From Extensimonas soli (GTDB lineage: Bacteria; Pseudomonadota; Gammaproteobacteria; Burkholderiales; Burkholderiaceae_C): a DNA stretch of 64,000 nt. Location: positions 135,393 to 199,392 of the forward strand of contig NZ_JARGEL010000024.1 of assembly GCF_029211265.1 (NCBI RefSeq), in the 5' to 3' direction. The translations under genes were made by a program, and so were the position numbers. The notes beneath the pieces are model-generated. The model saw only the letters and a program-made list of their open reading frames with translations. It ran no database searches and was not told where the DNA came from. This document shows, piece by piece, positions 54,162-62,979 of the stretch (the stretch's first letter is position 1; every line of letters starts with the position of its first letter).

Positions 54162-54244
54162 GGAAAAAGCATGCGGGATATGATCGACCCATTGTAGCGG
54201 CTGGCCTTTTCGGGCCGCGCTCCAAAAGCCCAAGAACCAGCGCC

Positions 54245-54670
54245 ATGGCGAACATCGACGAACTCAAGAGCACAGGCCTCAAGGCCACCTTGCCACGCCT
54301 GAAGATCCTCGAAATCTTCCAGCGCGGCGGGCAGCGCCACATGACGGCCGAGGATGTCTATCGCGTGCTGCTCGACGAGCGTTCCGACATCGGCCTGGCC
54401 ACGGTTTATCGCGTGCTGATGCAGTTCGAGCAGGCAGGCATCCTGATCCGCAGCAATTTCGAGAGCGGCAAGGCGATTTACGAAATCAACGAAGGCCAGC
54501 ACCACGACCACTTCGTCTGCACCTCCTGCGGCAAGGTCGAGGAGTTTTACGACCCCGACATCGAGCAGCGCCAGCAGGCGATTGCCAAGGCCAAGGGCTG
54601 GCGCGTGCAAGACCACACGCTGGCCCTGTACGGGCAATGTGCGGGCTGCGCCCAAAAACAGGCGACTTGA
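54245..54670 (+). CDS. fur: Ferric uptake regulator
   Basis: A 141-aa iron-responsive repressor. The winged-helix part contains [20 protein letters not shown], then [20 protein letters not shown] and [16 protein letters not shown]. Metal sites are the [16 protein letters not shown] cluster and the C-terminal CAGCAQKQ. It diverges from bamE across 83 bp, the standard arrangement in beta- and gamma-proteobacteria. Confidence 0.96.
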   Translation: MANIDELKSTGLKATLPRLKILEIFQRGGQRHMTAEDVYRVLLDERSDIGLATVYRVLMQFEQAGILIRSNFESGKAIYEINEGQHHDHFVCTSCGKVEEFYDPDIEQRQQAIAKAKGWRVQDHTLALYGQCAGCAQKQAT

Positions 54671-54696
54671 GAGCGCGCGGTTCGCGTGCGCCCCTG

Positions 54697-55659
54697 TCAG
54701 TCCAGCTGCGCGGAATCGCCCAGCATCGCGCGGCGGTGGCGCGCGACGAATTCCTGGTAGGTGTTGATGCCGCGCATCTGCAAGATGGTGTTGCGCACCG
54801 CGGCCTCGACGAGCACGGCCATGTTGCGCCCGGCAACCACCTGGATCACCACCTTGCGGATGGGCACGCCCAGCACATCCTGCGTGAGCGGCTCGTAGGG
54901 CAGGCGCTCGTATTCGCGCTCCATCGTTTCCTTGCGCACCAGGTACACGATGAGGCGCAGGCGCATCTTGCGCCGCACCGCCGCTTCGCCAAAGATCGCG
55001 CGGATGTCGAGCAGACCTATGCCGCGCACTTCGAGCAGGTTTTGCAGCAGCTCGGGGCAACGGCCTTCGATCGTGCCCTGGTTGATGCGGTACAGGTCCA
55101 CCGCGTCGTCGGCCACGAGCCCATTGCCGCGCGAGATCAGTTCGAGCCCGAGTTCACTCTTGCCCAGGCCGGACTCCCCCGTGATCAGCACGCCCAGGCC
55201 CAGAATGTCCATGAACACGCCGTGCATGGTGGTGCGCTCGGCAAAATATTTGGACAGGTAGGTGCGCAGCACGTCGATCACAAAGGCCGAGGATTCGCGC
55301 GTGGCAAACATCGGAATCTGGGCGCGCTCGCACATGGACAACAGCGCTTCAGGGACGATCTGGTCGTCGGCCAGCACGAGCACGGGCGGCTCGAGCGTGA
55401 CGATGCGCGCGATGCGGCGCTTGCAATCCTCGGGCGTGGCGTTGGTGAGGTAGGCGATTTCGCGCGCGCCCAGCACCTGCACCCGGTAGGGGTGGATGTA
55501 GTTCAGATGCCCCACCAGATCGGCACCGGAGCGCGCCGACCGCACGACTTCCTCATCGAAACGCCGCTCCGAAGCCCCAAGCCCTGCCACCCACTCCCAC
55601 TTCAGCGTGCTGCGAAATTCTTCGAACAGCACGTCGGCGCTGATGACATTGGGCTTCAT
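54697..55659 (-). CDS. hprK: HPr kinase/phosphorylase
   Basis: A 320-aa bifunctional enzyme that phosphorylates and dephosphorylates the regulatory serine of HPr (PTS-Ntr or mannose-type PTS in beta-proteobacteria). The Walker A loop is [20 protein letters not shown] near residue 158. The HPrK signature is [20 protein letters not shown] near 212. The N-terminal DRTGG-like domain (about 1-130) is present. It converges with fur and lies 56 bp downstream of ptsN; the hpf-ptsN-hprK series is common in this order. Confidence 0.95.
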   Translation of the reverse strand: MKPNVISADVLFEEFRSTLKWEWVAGLGASERRFDEEVVRSARSGADLVGHLNYIHPYRVQVLGAREIAYLTNATPEDCKRRIARIVTLEPPVLVLADDQIVPEALLSMCERAQIPMFATRESSAFVIDVLRTYLSKYFAERTTMHGVFMDILGLGVLITGESGLGKSELGLELISRGNGLVADDAVDLYRINQGTIEGRCPELLQNLLEVRGIGLLDIRAIFGEAAVRRKMRLRLIVYLVRKETMEREYERLPYEPLTQDVLGVPIRKVVIQVVAGRNMAVLVEAAVRNTILQMRGINTYQEFVARHRRAMLGDSAQLD

Positions 55660-55715
55660 GGCAGGGACACGGTGGAATAAACGGCGCGCCGCACAACGGG
55701 TTCGCTGATGCCTTC

Positions 55716-56186
55716 TCAGGCCGGTTGCTGGGCCGAATGCCAGTGGGCGATCAGGTCATGCAATTCGGCAGCGTCAGCGCAGGTTTTGAGCTTTTCGCGC
55801 AGCGTGGCGTCACTGAGCAACTCGGCGATCTCGGAGAGGATCTGCAGGTGTTTTTGCGTTGCCGCCTCAGGTACCAGCAGAAAGATCAGCAGACTCACGG
55901 GCTGCTCGTCGGGCGCATCGAAGCCTATCGGGTTTTGCAGCTGAAACACCGCCGCCATGGGCGCCTTGAGACCCTTGATGCGGCCATGCGGAATCGCCAC
56001 GCCATGACCCAGCCCGGTCGAACCCAGGCGCTCGCGCGCAAACAGGCTGTCGGTGATCAAGGCCCTGGAGAGTCCTTGCTGGCTCTCGAACAACAGCCCC
56101 GCTTCTTCAAAGGCGCGCTTTTTGCTGGTGGCATCGACGTGCACGAGCACTTGCGCGGCGGGCAGGATGGAGGCAAGTCGGTTCAT
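55716..56186 (-). CDS. ptsN: PTS IIA-Ntr regulatory protein
   Basis: A 156-aa EIIA of the nitrogen PTS, which receives phosphate from NPr and regulates potassium uptake, nitrogen and stress responses. The active-site His lies in [17 protein letters not shown] near residue 67. [20 protein letters not shown] and [20 protein letters not shown] also fit the family. It sits between hpf and hprK on one strand, though a gap of 136 bp with a terminator separates it from hpf. Confidence 0.94.
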   Translation of the reverse strand: MNRLASILPAAQVLVHVDATSKKRAFEEAGLLFESQQGLSRALITDSLFARERLGSTGLGHGVAIPHGRIKGLKAPMAAVFQLQNPIGFDAPDEQPVSLLIFLLVPEAATQKHLQILSEIAELLSDATLREKLKTCADAAELHDLIAHWHSAQQPA

Positions 56187-56275
56187 GGTGATTAACGATT
56201 ATGCACAAGGTTTGCAAAGCTCCCCGGCGCCAAATGCCCTAACGGTTCGACTGCGGGGGTGCTGCATCGCACGCG

Positions 56276-56299
56276 AAAAGCCGCCCACGGAGGGCGGCT
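56276..56299 (-). terminator. Rho-independent terminator downstream of hpf
   Basis: Eight-bp GC stem AGCCGCCC / GGGCGGCT with a 5-nt loop. On the minus strand it is followed by a short TTTT run. It lies 24 nt beyond the hpf stop and before ptsN, so ptsN may have its own promoter or depend on read-through. Confidence 0.75.
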
Positions 56300-56322
56300 G
56301 GAGCGGGCGAGCTTCTTGCGTT

Positions 56323-56658
56323 TCAGACCTGCAACTCGCGCTTCACCGCCTCGTGGTGGTGGTTTTGCAGCCGGTCTTTGTGGCGCACGACCTGCCGATC
56401 CATTTTGTCCATCAGTTCATCGACGGCTGCGTACAGGTCGACATGGGCGGTTTCGGCGAACAGGTCGCAGCCCTTGACGTGGATGTTGCACTCGGCGCGC
56501 TGGCGCTTTTCTTTTTCCTTCTGCTTTTCCACCGAGAGCAGCACCTTCACGTCGACCACCTGATCGAAGTGCCTTGTGACCCGCTCCAGCTTGCTGGCGA
56601 CGTAGCTGCGCAATGCCGGGGTGACTTCGAGGTGGTGACCACTGATCGTCAGGTTCAT
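56323..56658 (-). CDS. hpf: Short-type ribosome hibernation-promoting factor
   Basis: A 111-aa protein of the HPF/YfiA family that binds the 30S decoding region in stationary phase. Starts [20 protein letters not shown], then [20 protein letters not shown], with the basic patch [20 protein letters not shown]. Conserved [20 protein letters not shown] follows near the end. It lacks the C-terminal dimerisation domain of long HPF, so it is the short form. GGAGA lies before the ATG. Usually rpoN precedes hpf in proteobacteria; here the neighbour is divergent purC. Confidence 0.93.
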   Translation of the reverse strand: MNLTISGHHLEVTPALRSYVASKLERVTRHFDQVVDVKVLLSVEKQKEKEKRQRAECNIHVKGCDLFAETAHVDLYAAVDELMDKMDRQVVRHKDRLQNHHHEAVKRELQV

Positions 56659-56882
56659 GAGAAAGTCTCCTAGGGTTTCGAGGGAAACATCTGCCGCCCA
56701 CTGCGACGTGGCGAGGCGCGGGCGGCGCGGCCAAAAAATGAACGCGAGTTCACTATGCGCCCCACGACCACGAAAAGCAATACGGCGCCTCAATCCTGCT
56801 TTGCTGGGCGGGTAACTGCGTGTCAGTGGGCGCGCGCCGGCCTCGTAGAATGGCCGGTTGGTTTTCCTCATGCTTTTTCACC

Positions 56883-57803
56883 ATGGCCGAGCCCCACCTT
56901 CCCGCATTGCACACCTCCCACCTGCACTCCCTGCCCCTGCTGGCGCGCGGCAAGGTGCGCGACAACTATGCCGTGGGCGAGGACCGCATCCTCATGGTCG
57001 CCAGCGACCGGATTTCGGCCTTCGACGTGATCATGGACGACCCCATACCCGGCAAGGGCGTGCTGCTGACACAGATGGCGCTGTTCTGGTTCGAGCGGCT
57101 GCAAGGCATTTGCCCCAACCACTTGACGGGCCAGGCGCCCGAAAGCGTGGTGCAGCCCGACGAGGTCGAACAGGTGCGCGGCCGCTCCATGCTCGTGCGC
57201 CGCCTGCAACCCGTGCCGATCGAAGCCGTGGTGCGCGGCTATCTGGCCGGCAGTGGCTGGAAGGAATACCAGGCGACGCAATCGGTGTGTGGCGTGCCGC
57301 TGCCGGCGGGCCTCTCGAATGCCGCGCGCCTGCCCGAACCCATCTACACCCCTGCGGCCAAGGCGGCCGTGGGCGAGCACGACGAAAACATCAGCTACGA
57401 GCGCACCGTGCACATGGTGGGCCCGGCCCTTGCCGCGCAGATTCGTGCGCTGAGCATTGCCTTGTACCGTGCCGCGGCGGCATTCGCGCTCGGGCGCGGC
57501 CTGATCATTGCCGACACCAAGTTCGAATTCGGCCTGGCCCCGGACGGCAGCCTGGTGCTGATGGACGAGGTGCTCACGCCCGACAGCTCGCGCTACTGGC
57601 CCGTCGAGGGCTATGAAGCCGCCCTGGCCGCGGGCCAGAACCCGCCGAGCTTCGACAAGCAGTTTCTGCGCGACTGGCTCGAGCAGGCGCAGGTCAGCGG
57701 CAAGCCCTGGAACAAGTCGCCACCGGCGCCGCGGCTGCCCGCCGAGGTGATAGCAAAAACCGCCGAAAAATACCGCGAGGCACTGCAGCGGCTCGTGGGC
57801 TGA
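56883..57803 (+). CDS. purC: Phosphoribosylaminoimidazole-succinocarboxamide synthase
   Basis: SAICAR synthetase of 306 aa in purine synthesis, condensing CAIR and aspartate with ATP. Motifs: [20 protein letters not shown], then [33 protein letters not shown]-type text here as [36 protein letters not shown] and [16 protein letters not shown]. The ATG giving [14 protein letters not shown] is preferred. It is the length of the larger proteobacterial/yeast-like form. purE and purK lie 2 kb further on the same strand, separated by a cyclase and a minus-strand gene. Confidence 0.95.
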   Translation: MAEPHLPALHTSHLHSLPLLARGKVRDNYAVGEDRILMVASDRISAFDVIMDDPIPGKGVLLTQMALFWFERLQGICPNHLTGQAPESVVQPDEVEQVRGRSMLVRRLQPVPIEAVVRGYLAGSGWKEYQATQSVCGVPLPAGLSNAARLPEPIYTPAAKAAVGEHDENISYERTVHMVGPALAAQIRALSIALYRAAAAFALGRGLIIADTKFEFGLAPDGSLVLMDEVLTPDSSRYWPVEGYEAALAAGQNPPSFDKQFLRDWLEQAQVSGKPWNKSPPAPRLPAEVIAKTAEKYREALQRLVG

Positions 57804-57818
57804 GAACAAATCCCGGGC

Positions 57819-58961
57819 ATGGCAGTGCCCAGAAATATGCCCACCACCTTCGGCAGCAAAGCGCCCATGCCACAGAGCGCGAAACCTCCGGTGCACTGGA
57901 TCGTGCGCATGAACCGTCGCAACCGCACGATGTCCTTCGTCTGGGTGCTGTTGGTGCTTGCGGCCCATATGTGGGGGCGCGGCTTTGGCCCGGTGGCCTG
58001 GGTGCTGCTGGGCCTGCAGTTTCTGGTCTATCCGCACGTAGCGTATTTCGTCGCGGTACGTTCCAAAAACCAGATGCGTACCGAGTTCGGCAACATGCTG
58101 CTCGACGGCCTGATGTTCGGCATCTGGATGGCGGCGCTGAGGTTCCCGCTCTGGCCCAGCTACACGCTGTTCATCTGCGCGGCCATCAACATGACGGTGT
58201 TCCGCGGCGCCGCAGGGGCCTTGCTGGCTGCGGCGGTCATCGCCTGCGGCACTCTGTTGGGGGCGGCAGTGTTCGGCGTGCATACCGAGCCCGCTACGGG
58301 GCCGCTGACGACCAGCCTGAGCATCGCCACGCTGTCGCTGTACCTGCTGGTCGTGGCCAAGGACGCCTATGCCCGGTCGCTGATGCTGTTCCAGACGCGC
58401 CAGCAGCTGCGCGCCAAGATGGAAGAAGTCCTGGCGCTGCAGCAGCGGTTGCAGGAGCAATCGACGCAGGACCCGCTCACGGGCCTGTTCAACCGCCGCT
58501 ACCTCGTGGAGGCCATGGAGCGCGAACTGTCGCGCTGCGCGCGCGCCGGGCTGCCGCTGAGCATCCTGCTCGTGGACATAGACCACTTCAAGCGCATCAA
58601 TGACGCCTTCGGACACCAGTCGGGCGATGCGGTGATCGTCCACCTCGCCCAGCTGCTGCGCCAGCATGCCCGTGCGGGCGACGTGGTCTGCCGCTACGGT
58701 GGCGAGGAATTTCTGCTGCTGTGCCCCGAAATGCCGCAGGCCGCGGCGCTGGAGCGCGCGCAGCAATACCGCACAAGCCTCGCGGCGCAGCCTTTGCAGG
58801 TGGGGGATGCGTCCATCCCGATGACGCTGTCTGCCGGCGTGGCCACGTTCCCGGAGCACGGCGACTCGGCCGAGGCGCTGATCCGCAGCGCCGACGAGGC
58901 GCTGTACCGCGCCAAGGGTCTGGGGCGCAACCGCGTCGAACTCGCAGGGCTGAGCGGCTGA
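57819..58961 (+). CDS. MASE2-GGDEF diguanylate cyclase
   Basis: A 380-aa membrane cyclase resembling DgcC/AdrA. The N-terminal MASE2 domain (about 35-190) has several membrane segments and the family text FGNMLLDGLMFGIWMAALRF. A coiled coil (about 195-215) leads to the GGDEF domain (about 220-378) with DPLTGLFNRRYLVEAMEREL, LLVDIDHFKRINDAFGHQSG and an active RYGGEEFLLLCPEM. No classical RxxD inhibitory site was found, so product inhibition may be absent. It starts 15 nt after purC, but linkage of function is unlikely. Confidence 0.92.
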   Translation: MAVPRNMPTTFGSKAPMPQSAKPPVHWIVRMNRRNRTMSFVWVLLVLAAHMWGRGFGPVAWVLLGLQFLVYPHVAYFVAVRSKNQMRTEFGNMLLDGLMFGIWMAALRFPLWPSYTLFICAAINMTVFRGAAGALLAAAVIACGTLLGAAVFGVHTEPATGPLTTSLSIATLSLYLLVVAKDAYARSLMLFQTRQQLRAKMEEVLALQQRLQEQSTQDPLTGLFNRRYLVEAMERELSRCARAGLPLSILLVDIDHFKRINDAFGHQSGDAVIVHLAQLLRQHARAGDVVCRYGGEEFLLLCPEMPQAAALERAQQYRTSLAAQPLQVGDASIPMTLSAGVATFPEHGDSAEALIRSADEALYRAKGLGRNRVELAGLSG

Positions 58962-58972
58962 CGCTCAACCTC

Positions 58973-59887
58973 TCAGCTCAGCACCACGCTCGAGAGCCTG
59001 CGGCGGTAGCTCGCCACCACCGGGTCTTCGGGCGGAATCTGGCCCTCGGCCACCTTGGGTTTGGGCGGCTCGATGATCTCCAGGATGGCGACGTACGCCT
59101 TGCGCGCCGCGTCGTCACTCCAGTGCTTGTCGCGCATGAGGATTTCGAGCAGCTCGTCCATGGCATCGGTCCAGCGCTGCTGCGCCATGAGCCAGCGCGC
59201 ACGCGCAAAGCGCGTCTCGAAGTCGCGCTTGTTTGCCGCGATTTTTGCGTCAAATCCGGCTCCAGCCGAGGCACCATAACCATGGGCAGCAATGAATTCA
59301 ATAGCATCCAGCCAGGCTTTGAGCGCCCCCAGCCGCCGATCCACCGCGGCCTTGGCCTGCACGGGCGCGAACGCGGCCTGGGCCTCGGCGATGCGGCCCA
59401 GTTGCAGCAGCAGCCTGACGTAATCGAAGCGCGCCTCGTCGTTCGCCGGGTCGGTGGCCACGGCGTGCTGCAGTTGTTCGAGCGCGGCTTCGACGTCGCC
59501 CGCGGCCAGGGCGTCCTGCGCGGATGCTTCCTGCACCTCGGCTTCGGCCTGCGCCTCATCGGCAGGGGGTACATGTTTGTCTAGAAAGGCGCGCACCTGG
59601 CCTTCGGGCAGCGCGCCCATGAAGCCATCGACGGGCTGGCCGCCCTGGAGCAGCACGCAGGTCGGAATGCTGCGGATGCCGAACATGCCCGCGAGCTCCT
59701 GCTCGTCGTCGGAGTTGATCTTGACCAGCTTGAAGCGACCCGCGTATTCGGTTTCGAGCTTTTCGAGGATGGGGCCCAGCGAGCGGCACGGGCCGCACCA
59801 CGGCGCCCAGAAATCGACCAGCACGGGCACGCTCAACGAGGCGTTCACGACCTCGGTTTCAAAATTTTCCAGGGTGACATCGATCAT
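58973..59887 (-). CDS. cnoX: CnoX/YbbN-like thioredoxin with TPR-like tail
   Basis: A 304-aa cytoplasmic co-chaperone-like protein. The thioredoxin domain (1-110) has the complete active site FWAPWCGPCRSLGPILEKLE, so it should be redox-active; E. coli CnoX has SxxC instead. The C-terminal part (about 125-230) is helical repeats: AQDALAAGDVEAALEQLQHA, then VATDPANDEARFDYVRLLLQ, typical of YbbN. A mini-repeat adds FIAAHGYGASAGAGFDAKIA in the helical region. The start is at the ATG giving MIDVTLENFETEV; the frame is open far upstream over the divergent purE. Confidence 0.92.
   Translation of the reverse strand: MIDVTLENFETEVVNASLSVPVLVDFWAPWCGPCRSLGPILEKLETEYAGRFKLVKINSDDEQELAGMFGIRSIPTCVLLQGGQPVDGFMGALPEGQVRAFLDKHVPPADEAQAEAEVQEASAQDALAAGDVEAALEQLQHAVATDPANDEARFDYVRLLLQLGRIAEAQAAFAPVQAKAAVDRRLGALKAWLDAIEFIAAHGYGASAGAGFDAKIAANKRDFETRFARARWLMAQQRWTDAMDELLEILMRDKHWSDDAARKAYVAILEIIEPPKPKVAEGQIPPEDPVVASYRRRLSSVVLS
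59243..59305 (+). repeat. Mini-repeat inside the cnoX-like gene
   Basis: Top strand: TTTTTGCGTCAAATCCGGC, then ACCATAACCATGGGCAGC, then AATTCAATAGC. Product on the coding strand: AIEFIAAHGYGASAGAGFDA then K, comparable with FLIAAGALLLGATGQNVLK in dsbD. The reading frame is kept. Confidence 0.66.
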
Positions 59888-59989
59888 GGGAGCTGGGCCT
59901 TGAAGTAGCTTGAGAATGACTTGGAGTGGCAAAAGTAAAATCGCGCGCTGCCAATACCGGCCACCGGCGCAGCGCCGCACACAAGCATT

Positions 59990-60486
<497 letters not shown>

Positions 60487-60490
<4 letters not shown>

Positions 60491-61659
60491 AGCCCGCTGC
60501 CACGCCCCTTTTGCCCGGCGCGACGCTGGGCGTACTCGGCGGCGGCCAGCTCGGGCGCATGTTCGTGCATGCGGCGCAGAGCATGGGCTACTACACCGCC
60601 GTGCTCGACCCCGACCCGCACAGCCCCGCCGGCCGCGTGAGCCACCACCACATCCAGACCGCCTACGACGACCACGAGGGCCTCGCGCGCCTCGTGCAGC
60701 TGTGCGACGCCATCACTACCGAGTTCGAAAACGTGCCCGCGCAGGTGCTGGAGGCGCTCGCGCAGCGCCGCCGCGTGGCACCGGCGGCGGCAGCCGTGGC
60801 CGTGGCGCAGGACCGCGCCGCGGAAAAGGCGCACTTCGTGCGCTGCGGCGTGCCCTGCGCACCGCATGCGCTGATTGCGAGCGCACAGGACTGCACCGCG
60901 CCCGCGCACGCCGCGCTGCTGCCGGGCATCCTCAAGACGGCGCGCCTGGGCTACGACGGCAAGGGCCAGGCGCGCGTGCACACGCTGCCCGAGCTCGCCG
61001 CCGCCTGGCAGGCGCTGGGCGGCGTGCCCTGCGTGCTCGAACAATTGCTGCCACTCGATTTCGAATGCTCGGTCATCGTCGCGCGCGGCAGCGACGGCCA
61101 GTGCGTACACCTGCCGCCGCAGCGCAACCTGCACCGCGACGGCATCCTGGCCGTGACCGAGGTTTATGAGCTAAATATGCCTCCAGCCCTTATGCAGCAA
61201 GCGCTGGAAGCTGCAATTTCAATAGCAAATGGCCTGGCCTACGTGGGCGTGCTGTGCGTGGAATTTTTCGTGCTGCACGGCGGCCGCCTGGTCGTGAACG
61301 AGATCGCGCCGCGCCCGCACAACAGCGGCCACTACAGCCTCGACGCCTGCGACCTGTCGCAATTCGAGCTGCAGGTGCGCACGCTCGCGGGCCTGCCGCT
61401 CACGCCGCCGCGCCTGCACAGCGCGGCCGTCATGCTGAATTTGCTCGGTGACCTGTGGTTCCCGCACGGCGAGGCGGCACAAACCCCACCCTGGGCCGCG
61501 CTGCTCGCGCTGCCCGGCACCCACCTGCACCTGTACGGCAAGGCGCAGCCGCGGCGCGGGCGCAAGATGGGCCACCTGACCGTCACCGCGGCCACGCCCG
61601 AGGCCGCGCGCGAGACCGCCTTGCAGGCCGCGGCGCTGCTGGGCATCGCGCCGTTTTGA
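60487..61659 (+). CDS. purK: 5-(carboxyamino)imidazole ribonucleotide synthase
   Basis: ATP-grasp enzyme of 390 aa that carboxylates AIR. The N-terminal nucleotide fold is [20 protein letters not shown]. The ATP-grasp region has [20 protein letters not shown] and [20 protein letters not shown], then [21 protein letters not shown] mini-repeat encodes [20 protein letters not shown] between the substrate and metal-binding parts, in a region that usually reads P-A-x(n)-A-x-x-I-A in this enzyme, so the repeat may have blended with, or evolved to mimic, a native helix. Translationally coupled to purE and followed 19 nt later by sua5. Confidence 0.96.
61163..61226 (+). repeat. Mini-repeat-like segment inside purK
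   Basis: Reads TTTATGAGCTAAATATGCC, then AGCAAGCGCTGGAAGCTGC, then AATTTCAATAGC, matching family blocks. Because the encoded helix is plausible for PurK itself, it is less certain that this is a true insertion than in uvrD or pbpC. Confidence 0.55.
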
Positions 61660-61678
61660 CACCGGCCCTGCTCGCACC

Positions 61679-62890
61679 ATGATCCTGCCCGGCACCGACC
61701 CCGCCGCCATCGCCGCCGCCGCGCACGCCTTGCGCACGGGTGCGCTCGTGGGCCTGCCGACCGAAACGGTGTACGGCCTCGCCGCCGACGCCGACGACCC
61801 GGCCGCCGTGGCGCAGATCTTTGCGCTCAAAGGCCGCCCGAGCGACCACCCGCTGATCGTGCACGTGGCCGACAGCGACCGTGCCGCAGCCGTCGCGCAT
61901 TTCGCGAGCGAGGTGCCGCCGTTTGCGCAAGCGCTCATGGATGCCTTCTGGCCCGGCCCGCTCACGCTGATCCTGCCGCGCCGCGCGGGCGTCGCCACGG
62001 CCGCGGCAGGCGGCCAGCCCAGCGTGGGCCTGCGCTGCCCCGCGCACCCTGTGGCGCAGGCCGTGCTGCGCGCCTGCGCGGCGCCGCCCGATGCGGGCAA
62101 GGGCGAGCGCCACGTCCTAGCAGCCTGTCGGACTTTGGGCGTCGAAAGCGAGAATGCACCCCAGCGAGACCAATTTTTGCCGGATTCGCCGCCCCATAGC
62201 GGGACTATGGGGCAAGAAGACGGTGTTCTCGAAGAGCGGCGAAGCCAAAAATGGGCCGCTGCGGCGCATTCGCAGCCGACGATTCCAAAGTCCGACAGGC
62301 TGCTGGGCCTCGCCGCGCCCAGCGCCAACCGCTTCGGCCGCGTGAGCCCAACCACCGCCGCACACGTACAGGCCGAGTTCGGCGAGGAACTGCTAGTGCT
62401 CGACGGCGGCCCCTGCGCCGTGGGGATCGAATCGACCATCATCGACTGCACGCGCGGGCGGCCTGTGCTGCTGCGCCCCGGCGCCATCACGCGCGCGCAA
62501 ATCGCGGCCGCCTGCGGGCTCCAACCGCTCTCGAAAGAGGAGCTTCCAGCGCAGACCCCGCGCGCCTCGGGCACCTTGGAAGCCCACTATGCGCCGACGG
62601 CCAAGGTGCGCCTCATGGACGCGCGCGCGCTGCAGACGGCGCTCGACCTGCTCGGCGCCGATGCGGCGCGGCTCGGCGTGTATGCGCGCACGCCGCTGCG
62701 TGGCGTGGCGCCACAGGTCGTGCTGCGCCGCATGCCCGAGGATGCCGCCGCCGTGGCGCAGGAATTGTTCGCCGCGCTGCGCGCCTTCGACGCCGCAGGC
62801 GTGGCGCTGATCTGGATCGAAACCCCGCCCGACACCCCCGCCTGGGAGGGCGTGCGCGATCGGCTGCTGCGCGCAGCGGCGGCGGCTTGA
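61679..62890 (+). CDS. sua5: Threonylcarbamoyl-AMP synthase (Sua5 type) carrying an in-frame MITE insertion
   Basis: Makes threonylcarbamoyl-adenylate for the t6A modification of ANN-decoding tRNAs; 403 aa. The YrdC domain shows GALVGLPTETVYGLAADADD, PLIVHVADSDRAA, and FWPGPLTLILPRR. The conserved APSANRFGRVSPT follows at about residue 210. The C-terminal Sua5 domain starts after SGTLEAHYAPTAKVRLMDAR. Between HVL and GLAAPSANRFG, 62 codons of a MITE-like element (62119-62304) interrupt the YrdC domain. Removing exactly 186 bp restores GTC CTG GGC CTC and the peptide HVLGLAAPSANRFG, with no frameshift or stop. Without the insert the protein would be 341 aa, the normal size. Activity is therefore uncertain. 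It is in an operon with purEK. Confidence 0.93.
   Translation: MILPGTDPAAIAAAAHALRTGALVGLPTETVYGLAADADDPAAVAQIFALKGRPSDHPLIVHVADSDRAAAVAHFASEVPPFAQALMDAFWPGPLTLILPRRAGVATAAAGGQPSVGLRCPAHPVAQAVLRACAAPPDAGKGERHVLAACRTLGVESENAPQRDQFLPDSPPHSGTMGQEDGVLEERRSQKWAAAAHSQPTIPKSDRLLGLAAPSANRFGRVSPTTAAHVQAEFGEELLVLDGGPCAVGIESTIIDCTRGRPVLLRPGAITRAQIAAACGLQPLSKEELPAQTPRASGTLEAHYAPTAKVRLMDARALQTALDLLGADAARLGVYARTPLRGVAPQVVLRRMPEDAAAVAQELFAALRAFDAAGVALIWIETPPDTPAWEGVRDRLLRAAAAA
62117..62304 (-). mobile_element. MITE-like element, copy B, inside sua5
   Basis: Terminal inverted repeats AGCAGCCTGTCGGACTTTGG (62119-62138) and CCAAAGTCCGACAGGCTGCT (62285-62304), each 20 bp and perfect. The central CCCCATAG-CGGGA-CTATGGGG hairpin (62190-62210) is conserved. 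It is the same family as 30494-30662 in opposite orientation, but 21 bp longer near the centre. Core length 186 bp, a multiple of three, with no stop codon in the sua5 frame. No long target duplication is evident. Confidence 0.88.
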
Positions 62891-62979
62891 ACCTCTTCGC
62901 TGGTACGCACCCGCCTTGCGCGCCACCTTTCTTTTCTCTGCATCGTTAAACTTAGCGCTTCGTTTTTGGAGAAACTTCT

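Noticed and set aside
57748-57775. Possible mini-repeat fragment near the purC end (GATAGCAAAAACCGCC)
   Set aside because: Too short and explained by the normal purC C-terminal coding sequence.
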